A stretch of 12,088 nt of DNA from positions 1 through 12,088 of the forward strand of contig DAOWCP010000078.1 of the NCBI GenBank assembly GCA_030639495.1, written 5' to 3'. The position numbers were made by a program, and so were the translations under genes. The stretch comes from JAGLTN01 sp023135255. Lineage in GTDB: Bacteria > Planctomycetota > Phycisphaerae > Sedimentisphaerales > Anaerobacaceae. Shown piece by piece: positions 5,955 to 12,088 of this stretch. How positions within the stretch are numbered: position 1 is the first letter of the stretch; each line of letters opens with the position of its first letter. The notes under the pieces were generated by a model. That model saw only the letters and a program-made list of their open reading frames with translations. It made no database searches and was not told the origin of the DNA.

Positions 5955-8078
5955 ATGTTTGTAAAAAAGCACAATAACACATCAGGTTTTAAAACTATTA
6001 TCCTGTTTACAGCCATAATAATTCTCAATACTGCAAATGTTTTTGCCGTGGAAGAGAGATTTGCTTTTGTTGTGCCCGGCTTTGACAGCAGTAAATCCGC
6101 AACAGATATGTCCTACCTGTCACCAGGGCCTTCGAGCGATTTCGGTTTTGTAAGGATCAAAGATGGGCATTTCTATACCGATGCCGGCAGACTCAGAATA
6201 TGGGGCGCTAACGTTTGCATTGACGGCAACTTCCCGGATAAAAAAGATGCTGCTAAAATTGCCGCCCACCTGAGAAAGATCGGCATTAACGGAATAAGAT
6301 TTCACCATGCCGACTGGTATCCATCGCCAAGAGGTATCTGGGCAAAGGAACTGGTCAACGGAAAAAGAGTCTTCGACCCAAAACAACAGGACAAACTCGA
6401 ATATTTCATGGCAGAGCTTAGAAAGAAAGGCATATACTTCGACCTGAACCTGCATGTAACCAGGACATTTCTGGAAGAAGAAGGGTTTGTAACCGAGGGG
6501 TTGCCTCCTATCGCTGCGACTAATAATAAATGGATACTGTACTTTGAACCGAAAATGCGTGAGCTTCTCAAAGAATACTGCAGGATGTATCTGACCCATG
6601 TCAATCCATATACAAAATTGAAACTGGTTGATGACCCGGCTGTCGCTGTAGTTGAGATCACCAATGAAAACATCTTCAGCAGAGACCCTTCCTATGCTTA
6701 TCAACTGCCTGAGCCTTACAGCAGTGAATTCCAAAGGCAGTGGAACGTCTGGCTTAAAAAGAAATACGGCTCAACTGATGGACTCAAAAAAGTCTACCTG
6801 GCTGATATAAAATTGCAGCAAGGGGCGGCACCTGTCGCTTTGCCTCAGGGCCAATCAATCGAAAAAGCAAATATTGAACTGCCGGCAGATGACTGCAATC
6901 CTTTGGCAAAAAAAGACTTAAAGCAATTCATGATAGATACTGAAACCGAATTTGTTGTCGATATGAAAAATTTCCTCGTCAATGAATTAGGCGTTAAAGT
7001 TCCTATCACAGCCTCGCAATTCGATTACCATGACGAATCGGTAATACCGAAGACGTGCGATTATGCTGACATACATATCTATTGGCAGCATCCGAAATTC
7101 CCTAATATCTCCTGGGACAAAGAAGACTGGTTCCTGCCGACAAAACCCATGGAATGGTTCCCGTTGACTAATTCTCTGCTGAATACCGGAGCCGCAAAAA
7201 GAATCGAAGGTATGCCTTACACAATGTCAGAATGGAACATACCGAACCCAAGCTTGTACTCAGCATCGCTGGGAACGTTTGCCGCTATGGTCGCAGCAAT
7301 ACAGGACTGGGACGCGGTTTATTTTTTTGAATATCATTCTCTGCCCGGACAATGGGATGTTGACCACATTACAGAGTTTTTTGAACTCAACGGCAACCCT
7401 GTTAAAGTTGCAATGACAGTATCGTGTGCGAATATGTTCCGCAGAGCTGACCTTAAACCATTAAAGAAAAAAGCTCTGGGAACGCTGCGTAATATCATGC
7501 CAGGCTCAATGGCACTAAGCCGACAGATAGGCATTGACCCCAAAGCCAAAAAGCCTGACGAAAAAATATATACTAAAGAAAAATTCCTGAAAAGCGATGA
7601 CGGCAGTCTCGTCTGGGATGCCAGAGACAAAGAAAAAGCCTATGTGAAGGCCTCCGGAGATGCTTCAAGGGCCGTTTGGGGTTTTATCGCAAACCAATCA
7701 TTTGACCTTGCGGGTATAAAAATCTGTGTAGATAAGGTCGAAAGAAACTACGGGGCGATAGTCCTTACGAGTCTCGATGGTAAAAAACTGGAAGATTCCA
7801 GGAGAATACTGCTTACTGCTGCCGGGGCTGCGGATAATCTGAATATGGGTTGGAATGAAGCGCACAACTCCGTAGGCATAAAATGGGGACACGGACCCTC
7901 ACAAGTTACCACTGTACCGGCAACGATAACAATAAATTCAGATATCAAAAAAATATACGCCCTCGACGGCAAAGGAAAACGCAAAAAATCAATACCAATT
8001 ACAAATATTGACGGAAAAACAACCTTTAAAACCAGTGCGAAATTTAAAACCTTATGGTATGAGATAGTGGCTGACTGA
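5955..8078 (+). CDS. Secreted clan GH-A-like glycoside hydrolase (TIM barrel), family unassigned
   Basis: A 707-residue exported protein. ATG 5955 has GGAGG four nt upstream (5946-5950). An N-terminal signal peptide covers about residues 1-31: basic MFVKKH, hydrophobic IILFTAIIILN, cleavage near VFA. Residues about 60-500 look like a (beta/alpha)8 barrel: LRIWGANVCID (80-90), then IAAHLRKIGINGIRFHHAD (102-120), typical of the first barrel strands in cellulase and beta-galactosidase relatives. The probable acid/base is E238 in VVEITNEN, with the Asn before Glu that marks clan GH-A. The probable nucleophile is E426 in YTMSEWN. Aromatic and histidine residues that could line a sugar site include HIYWQHP (374-380) and FFEYHS (457-462). 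Residues about 545-707 look like a beta-sandwich accessory domain. The substrate cannot be read from the sequence; GH5-like, GH2-like or agarase-like families are possible. It is divergent from the beta-helix gene, suggesting a shared polysaccharide target. No lipobox or sorting tail is seen. Confidence 0.88.
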   Translation: MFVKKHNNTSGFKTIILFTAIIILNTANVFAVEERFAFVVPGFDSSKSATDMSYLSPGPSSDFGFVRIKDGHFYTDAGRLRIWGANVCIDGNFPDKKDAAKIAAHLRKIGINGIRFHHADWYPSPRGIWAKELVNGKRVFDPKQQDKLEYFMAELRKKGIYFDLNLHVTRTFLEEEGFVTEGLPPIAATNNKWILYFEPKMRELLKEYCRMYLTHVNPYTKLKLVDDPAVAVVEITNENIFSRDPSYAYQLPEPYSSEFQRQWNVWLKKKYGSTDGLKKVYLADIKLQQGAAPVALPQGQSIEKANIELPADDCNPLAKKDLKQFMIDTETEFVVDMKNFLVNELGVKVPITASQFDYHDESVIPKTCDYADIHIYWQHPKFPNISWDKEDWFLPTKPMEWFPLTNSLLNTGAAKRIEGMPYTMSEWNIPNPSLYSASLGTFAAMVAAIQDWDAVYFFEYHSLPGQWDVDHITEFFELNGNPVKVAMTVSCANMFRRADLKPLKKKALGTLRNIMPGSMALSRQIGIDPKAKKPDEKIYTKEKFLKSDDGSLVWDARDKEKAYVKASGDASRAVWGFIANQSFDLAGIKICVDKVERNYGAIVLTSLDGKKLEDSRRILLTAAGAADNLNMGWNEAHNSVGIKWGHGPSQVTTVPATITINSDIKKIYALDGKGKRKKSIPITNIDGKTTFKTSAKFKTLWYEIVAD

Positions 8079-8113
8079 CCATAAGCTCTTATTATAAAAG
8101 ATGTTATCGAAAT

Positions 8114-8142
8114 TTGCATTTGTACGGCTTTTGTGTTATATT
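8114..8142 (+). promoter_or_regulatory. Upstream sigma70-type promoter for the TPR/alpha-CTD gene
   Basis: TTGCAT (8114-8119), a 17-nt spacer, TATATT (8137-8142). It lies 36 bp past the stop codon of the hydrolase gene, where no convincing intrinsic terminator is visible. It is the outer of two tandem promoters. Confidence 0.45.
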
Positions 8143-8172
8143 ACTGCAAAATGGCCTGGGTAAAAAAAAGTA

Positions 8173-8200
8173 TTGCAAATATTCATAACTTCTTTATAAT
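8173..8200 (+). promoter_or_regulatory. Proximal sigma70-type promoter for the TPR/alpha-CTD gene
   Basis: TTGCAA (8173-8178), a 16-nt spacer, perfect TATAAT (8195-8200), preceded by an A-run (8162-8168) that could act as an UP-like element. Transcription would begin near 8207, giving a leader of about 68 nt. Its boxes are the same as those of the minus-strand promoter at 5838-5866. Confidence 0.6.
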
Positions 8201-8274
8201 GCTTGGCTTTACGCAGGAAAATAGTGCGCAGCTATCTGCCACGCTAATTTAAACTTAACAGGAGTTCGATCCCT

Positions 8275-9651
8275 ATGGATTCTAATAATGAAACCAATGA
8301 AGTAGCTGAGGTTAATGATGTTGAAGTAGCTGAGGTTAGTGATGTTGAAGTAGCTGAGGTTAATGATGTTGTCAGCATTGACGTTGATTTATTCGGCAAA
8401 AATCTTCCCTCAATGGAGCAGATCGCTTCTCTTGCAGACTATGTAATGTCAGACAGCGTGCTGATTAGCCAGTTCGTACAGACAGTCGAAGAGAATATCT
8501 CGAAGTCTCTCCCTGCAGGCATTGGCCTTTTTATTCTTGGGAAAACTACCCAGGCAATTGAAAAACTGAACAAGGCAAAAGACTGCAAAGAAAAATTCAT
8601 TTATCTTGGATTAGCTCTTCGCAAAACTGAACAATTCGAAAAATCTATCAAGGCTTTACAGAAAAGTCTTAAATCAGGCGCTGACAGCTTGGACATCAAT
8701 CTTAAGATAGTTTCAACTTATCGTCATGCTAAAGATTATGAAGCAGCAGAAAAACAGCTGGCAGAGTGTGCGAACTTTGAGAACGTAAACGCTGAATACC
8801 ATTATCAGCTTGGGCGTCTCCAGGAATCATTGGGGCTTTATTCAACAGCTATTGATAATTTCAAAAAAGCTCTTGAGTTAGCTCCGGATGATAAAAAGAT
8901 ACTTTTCCATCTCGCATACCGTTGCGATCTTTCGGGATTCGAGGAAGAAGCTATCGATTATTATAAACAGATCGCAAAAACTGTTCCGATCTATGTAAAT
9001 GCTCTTCTGAACCTGGCGGTTCTGTACGAAGACATAGACGAATTTGACAAAGCTTCTGATTGCATAGAAATGGTGTTGATGCACCATCCCAATCACCAAA
9101 GAGCCCAGCTGTTCGACAAGGACATCGAAAGCTCAAAGACAATGTTCTATGACGAGGAAAAAGAGAAAAAGAAATCTCGCAAGAACCAGATACTCGAAAC
9201 TCCTATATCTGATTTTGAGCTGTCTGTACGAAGCAGAAACTGCCTGCGTAAGATGAATATTTATACACTTGGAGACCTGCTGAATATCACCGAAGCTGAA
9301 CTGCTCAGTTACAAAAATTTCGGCGAAACTTCATTGAAAGAAATCAAAGTTATCTTAGATACAAAAGGGTTGAATCTTGGCTCTCTCAGCAACCAGACTT
9401 GTGAACTCGGCGAAAACGATGATTATGAAACATCAGAAGAAGACGGCTTGCTCACCAAGACAATTGACGAATTGCGTCTTTCGGTTCGCGCCCGCAAGTG
9501 TTTACAAAAACTAAACTTACGCACGTTAGGTGAATTAACCAGAAAAACTGAAGCTGAACTGCTCGGCTGTAAAAACTTTGGTGTTACCAGCTTGAACGAA
9601 ATCAAAAAAGCCATGAATCAGCTGGGGCTGTCGATGCGAACTCTCGATTAA
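8275..9651 (+). CDS. TPR protein with two tandem RNA polymerase alpha-CTD-like domains
   Basis: A 458-residue protein without signal peptide or membrane segment, so probably cytoplasmic. ATG 8275 follows AGGAG (8260-8264) by ten nt. Order: acidic N-terminal repeats EVAEVNDV / EVAEVSDV / EVAEVNDV (9-32); a TPR-type helical array about 80-275, clearest at 173-206 (YHYQLGRLQESLGLYSTAI, ALELAPDD) and 241-274; a charged linker (DEEKEKKKSRKN, 293-304); alpha-CTD-like domain 1 at 310-369 (LSVRSRNCLRKM, TEAELLSYKNFGETSLKEI); an acidic linker; alpha-CTD-like domain 2 at 396-455 (LSVRARKCLQKL, TEAELLGCKNFGVTSLNEI). In RNA polymerase the alpha-CTD binds UP-element DNA and activators. The alpha N-terminal dimerisation domain is absent, so this is not rpoA. 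TPRs usually mediate protein contacts, so an adaptor linking DNA or polymerase to a partner is a reasonable inference, not shown. Similar architectures are, as far as I recall, annotated in other planctomycetes. The gene probably heads a transcript with the next two genes. Confidence 0.9.
   Translation: MDSNNETNEVAEVNDVEVAEVSDVEVAEVNDVVSIDVDLFGKNLPSMEQIASLADYVMSDSVLISQFVQTVEENISKSLPAGIGLFILGKTTQAIEKLNKAKDCKEKFIYLGLALRKTEQFEKSIKALQKSLKSGADSLDINLKIVSTYRHAKDYEAAEKQLAECANFENVNAEYHYQLGRLQESLGLYSTAIDNFKKALELAPDDKKILFHLAYRCDLSGFEEEAIDYYKQIAKTVPIYVNALLNLAVLYEDIDEFDKASDCIEMVLMHHPNHQRAQLFDKDIESSKTMFYDEEKEKKKSRKNQILETPISDFELSVRSRNCLRKMNIYTLGDLLNITEAELLSYKNFGETSLKEIKVILDTKGLNLGSLSNQTCELGENDDYETSEEDGLLTKTIDELRLSVRARKCLQKLNLRTLGELTRKTEAELLGCKNFGVTSLNEIKKAMNQLGLSMRTLD
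8299..8370 (+). repeat. Three in-frame tandem copies of a 24-bp unit
   Basis: GAAGTAGCTGAGGTTAATGATGTT occurs at 8299-8322, 8323-8346 and 8347-8370. The middle copy differs by one base (AGT for AAT), changing Asn to Ser. The copies encode EVAEV(N/S)DV three times. The near identity at DNA level points to recent duplication or slippage, and copy number may vary between strains. Confidence 0.9.
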
Positions 9652-9662
9652 CTAAAGCTATA

Positions 9663-9684
9663 CCGATTAAAATAATTTCATCGG
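9663..9684 (+). repeat. Hairpin in the 42-bp gap before the SpoIID-like gene
   Basis: CCGAT (9663-9667) pairs with ATCGG (9680-9684). After one mismatch, AAA pairs with TTT around an ATAA loop. No T run follows, so it is not a standard terminator. Its 3' arm ends inside the only SD-like purines (GGAAA, 9683-9687) before the TTG start at 9694, so it could dampen translation or processing of the downstream gene. It may also be chance. Confidence 0.35.
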
Positions 9685-9693
9685 AAATATAAG

Positions 9694-11007
9694 TTGTATA
9701 AAACATTCGCAAAGCTGAATAATATAAAAAAACATATTAGTCGGCTTTTCTTTTGCACAGATGGAAAATTAAAAAAATACGCTCTTTATTATCTGCTGAT
9801 TTTTTTTCTTTGCATTACTTGCTGCCTGACAGGATGCGGCAAAAGACCGCCTGCTGACCAGACGCCGCAAATGGATACTTCACCTGATTTTTTCATTCGG
9901 GTACTGCTTTTAAAAGACACAAGCAAAGCAGTTATAACATCGTCAAACAACCTGAATATAATCAGTGACACCGGTGAGGGAAAAAAATATAACAGCAAAC
10001 TAAATATCACCATATTTAACAACCAACTTAAAATAAATAACGACATTTTTACCGGCAAAAAATTTGAGGTTAAAACTTCTTCGCCGAATATTTTCTCAAT
10101 TAATGACCAATCATATCGTGGTTATTTGAAACTTATAATCGACCCGGAGAAAAATACATTTTCCGTAATAAACATAGTTCCATTGGAGCCTTACCTTACC
10201 GGTGTTATTGGCGCTGAGATGCCTGATTACTGGGAGCCGCAAGCTCTTAAAGCACAGGCTGTCGCAGCCAGAACATATTGCCTTTACATAAAAAAACGCT
10301 TCGGCACCAGCAGGGATTATGACATGCGGAAAAGTCAGGCCAACCAGGTTTACAAAGGCATCAACGCTGAATCCAAACAGGTATGGGATGCTGTCAATGA
10401 AACAAAGGGCATGGTACTTACCTGCAGGCAAACCGACGGCAGTGAAAATATTTTTCCCACATACTACAGCTCAACTTGCGGCGGACACACAGAAGACAGC
10501 AAAAATGTTTTCGGCGATGACTTCCCAGCTTTAAAAGGTGTGCCTTGCCAATATTGCAAAAACGTCGCGAAACCCAAATATTATTTCTGGCATAGCGTAA
10601 AATTTGATCACAAAACTGTCACAGAAAAACTGATGAGCCGATATAACTCACTTGAAAAATTAAAAGACATCGTTGATATTGTGATAAAAAAACAAACTGT
10701 CTATACAAATTTCACAAGAGTTACTGCTGTTGAGCTTATTGGTGTAAATGGTAAAACCGACTGGTTGCGAGCAGAGGACTTCAGACTTGCAATTGATCCA
10801 TCAGGGCGTAAAATTAAAAGTACTATTTTTAAACTTACGAAAGAGGATGATGGTTGGCTGTTCCAATCTGGTCGCGGTTTCGGCCATGCGGTAGGAATGT
10901 GCCAATGCGGCGCTCAGGCAATAGCAAGGCAGGGCGCAGACTTCAAAAGGATATTAGAGTATTATTACCCAGGTTCAAAAATAATTGATGTTTACAACAA
11001 TAATTAA
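9694..11007 (+). CDS. SpoIID/LytB-domain lipoprotein, probable peptidoglycan-processing enzyme
   Basis: A 437-residue protein. The start is TTG 9694, the first usable start after an in-frame TAA (9673-9675); no in-frame ATG occurs until residue 60, past the export signal, so a non-ATG start is needed. Residues 30-48 form a hydrophobic stretch ending in a lipobox LTGC, with C48 the likely lipidated residue. The SpoIID/LytB core spans about 140-432: VPLEPYLTGVIGAEMP (162-177), ALKAQAVAARTY (184-195), YYSSTCGGHTED (257-268) and the C-terminal GRGFGHAVGMCQCGAQAIARQG (in 393-414). In characterised SpoIID proteins, which are lytic transglycosylases acting on stem-peptide-free glycan, the Glu of the GAEMP-like motif is catalytic; here it is E175. 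C262, H265, C285 and C288 could form a metal site. Nothing else suggests sporulation, so a general cell-wall role at the envelope is likely. It lies 42 bp after the TPR/alpha-CTD gene and 25 bp before tgt, probably in one operon. Confidence 0.9.
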   Translation: MYKTFAKLNNIKKHISRLFFCTDGKLKKYALYYLLIFFLCITCCLTGCGKRPPADQTPQMDTSPDFFIRVLLLKDTSKAVITSSNNLNIISDTGEGKKYNSKLNITIFNNQLKINNDIFTGKKFEVKTSSPNIFSINDQSYRGYLKLIIDPEKNTFSVINIVPLEPYLTGVIGAEMPDYWEPQALKAQAVAARTYCLYIKKRFGTSRDYDMRKSQANQVYKGINAESKQVWDAVNETKGMVLTCRQTDGSENIFPTYYSSTCGGHTEDSKNVFGDDFPALKGVPCQYCKNVAKPKYYFWHSVKFDHKTVTEKLMSRYNSLEKLKDIVDIVIKKQTVYTNFTRVTAVELIGVNGKTDWLRAEDFRLAIDPSGRKIKSTIFKLTKEDDGWLFQSGRGFGHAVGMCQCGAQAIARQGADFKRILEYYYPGSKIIDVYNNN

Positions 11008-11032
11008 TATTTACAACTGAAATTAACCGTCC

Positions 11033-12088
11033 ATGAAAAGTTTTAAACTTATAAATAAAGATGCGAACACAAAGGCACGCAGAGGTGTGCTTACTACTGG
11101 TCATGGTCAGATACAGACTCCGGTATTTATGCCGGTGGGAACTGCCGGCGCTGTGAAAGGAACAACACCTGCTATGGTGGAGCAGACCGGTGCTGAGATA
11201 ATTCTCGCAAACACATATCACATGATGATACGACCTGGCGTAGAGACGGTAGAGAAAATCGGCGGGCTTCATAAAATGATGGCGTGGAACAAACCAATCC
11301 TCACTGACAGCGGCGGATACCAGGTTTTTTCTCTCAATTCACTTGTAAAAACAGATGATGATGGAGTTGTTTTCGCAAGCCATGTTGACGGCACAAAATA
11401 TGAGATGAACGCAGAGATCGCTACGGATATACAAAACAGACTCGGCGGCGACATTATTATGTGTTTCGATCAATGCGCCCCCTACCCATGCGAAAAATCT
11501 CAACTCGAACAGGCTATGGAAAGATCGATACGCTGGGCACTTAGATGTAAAAATGCTCATGCCAATAACAAGCAGCTTTTGTTCGGCATTGTTCAGGGGG
11601 GCACAGACCTTGAGATGAGAAGTCACTGCGCGGGGAAATTGGTAGAAATGGATTTCCCGGGCTATGGCATTGGAGGGTTAAGCGTTGGTGAGGGACACAA
11701 AAAAATGATCGAAACTGTTGCCCACACTACCGTTGAACTGCCGGAAGACAGACCAAGATACCTTATGGGTGTGGGGACTCCGCTGGATATAGTCCAGGCG
11801 GTTAATCATGGAATTGATATGTTCGATTGCGTTATGCCGACCAGAAATGGGCGAAATGCGTATGCTTTCACTGAGCAAGGGCCAGTCAGGCTTAGAAACA
11901 GCTGTCATATCGCAGATACCGAACCGATAGAGCAAAATTGCGACTGTTATTGCTGTAAAAACTTTTCCAGAGCAGCTTTAAGACATTTTTTCAACGTTGG
12001 TGAGATGCTTGGTCCGATCATGTTTTCGCTTCATAACATCAGATTTTATCAGCGTTTAATGGCTAAAATCCGCGATTCCATCGAAAAA
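11033..12088 (+). CDS. tgt: Queuine/preQ1 tRNA-guanine (34) transglycosylase, C-terminus cut by window edge
   Basis: Exchanges the wobble guanine of GUN-anticodon tRNAs (Asp, Asn, His, Tyr) for preQ1 in bacteria, a step in queuosine synthesis. The frame is open from ATG 11033 to the last base, 352 codons; E. coli Tgt is about 375, so only a short C-terminal piece is missing. Family landmarks: TPVFMPVGTAGAVKG near the start; D92 in LTDSGGYQVFSL (base recognition and catalysis); the GGLSVGE substrate loop; nucleophile D265 in MFDCVMPTRNGRN; and the zinc site C303, C305, C308 and H334 (CDCYCC and SLHN). The usual FDECTPYP reads FDQCAPYP here. No clear Shine-Dalgarno sequence precedes the ATG, and the gap to the previous stop codon is only 25 bp, so it is probably co-transcribed with the SpoIID-like gene, perhaps with its translation coupled. 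No frameshift or missing motif is seen. Confidence 0.97.
   Translation, partial: MKSFKLINKDANTKARRGVLTTGHGQIQTPVFMPVGTAGAVKGTTPAMVEQTGAEIILANTYHMMIRPGVETVEKIGGLHKMMAWNKPILTDSGGYQVFSLNSLVKTDDDGVVFASHVDGTKYEMNAEIATDIQNRLGGDIIMCFDQCAPYPCEKSQLEQAMERSIRWALRCKNAHANNKQLLFGIVQGGTDLEMRSHCAGKLVEMDFPGYGIGGLSVGEGHKKMIETVAHTTVELPEDRPRYLMGVGTPLDIVQAVNHGIDMFDCVMPTRNGRNAYAFTEQGPVRLRNSCHIADTEPIEQNCDCYCCKNFSRAALRHFFNVGEMLGPIMFSLHNIRFYQRLMAKIRDSIEK

Noticed and set aside
6120..6734. Long open frame (about 204 codons) on the minus strand inside the hydrolase gene
   Set aside because: It is fully antisense to a clear glycoside hydrolase coding region, has no ribosome binding site and no recognisable motif; it is a by-product of codon bias.
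8224..8243. Imperfect hairpin (GTG-C-GCAG, CTAT loop, CTGC-CAC) in the leader of the TPR/alpha-CTD gene
   Set aside because: Short, bulged and without a T run or known riboswitch features; too weak to call.
11269..11935. Minus-strand open frames within tgt
   Set aside because: Shadows of the highly conserved Tgt frame.
1..12088. CRISPR arrays, tRNA or rRNA genes, insertion sequences, attachment sites, toxin-antitoxin or defence genes
   Set aside because: None seen by eye on either strand. The only tandem repeat is the coding 24-bp unit at 8299-8370, which has no spacers.

Overview
The window looks like a chromosomal segment from a Planctomycetota bacterium, most likely class Phycisphaerae. 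The clues are a C-terminal PEP-CTERM sorting signal, a large secreted protein carrying LamG and dockerin-like modules, a TPR protein ending in RNA polymerase alpha C-terminal-type domains, and a SpoIID-like lipoprotein beside a tgt gene. The lineage is inferred from gene content only; no rRNA or other taxonomic marker is present.

Layout. Bases 1-1173 (minus) are the N-terminal 391 codons of a CcmF-type cytochrome c haem lyase that runs off the left edge. After a 294-bp AT-rich gap with a good plus-strand promoter comes a small secreted PEP-CTERM protein (1468-2079, plus). It converges on a 1204-aa secreted multi-domain beta-helix protein (2163-5777, minus), and the two genes share a hairpin terminator. 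Divergent from the beta-helix gene is a secreted clan GH-A-like glycoside hydrolase (5955-8078, plus). After a gap with two tandem sigma70-like promoters come three closely spaced plus-strand genes: a TPR protein with two alpha-CTD-like domains (8275-9651), a SpoIID/LytB-type lipoprotein (9694-11007) and tgt, the queuine/preQ1 tRNA-guanine transglycosylase (11033 to the right edge, C-terminus missing).

How the genes may work together. The beta-helix protein and the GH-A enzyme are both exported and face away from a common intergenic region, so they plausibly act on the same polysaccharide outside the cytoplasm. No transporter, sulfatase or regulator for such a locus is in view. The TPR/alpha-CTD, SpoIID and tgt genes have gaps of 42 and 25 bp and may be one transcription unit, although their functions (possible transcriptional adaptor, peptidoglycan processing, tRNA modification) do not obviously form one pathway.

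The most interesting item is the TPR protein with a tandem pair of alpha-CTD-like helix-hairpin-helix domains, whose DNA-contact positions have diverged differently in the two copies. No CRISPR array, tRNA, rRNA, insertion sequence, integrase or phage gene was seen. All coding stretches appear intact apart from the two genes cut by the window edges.
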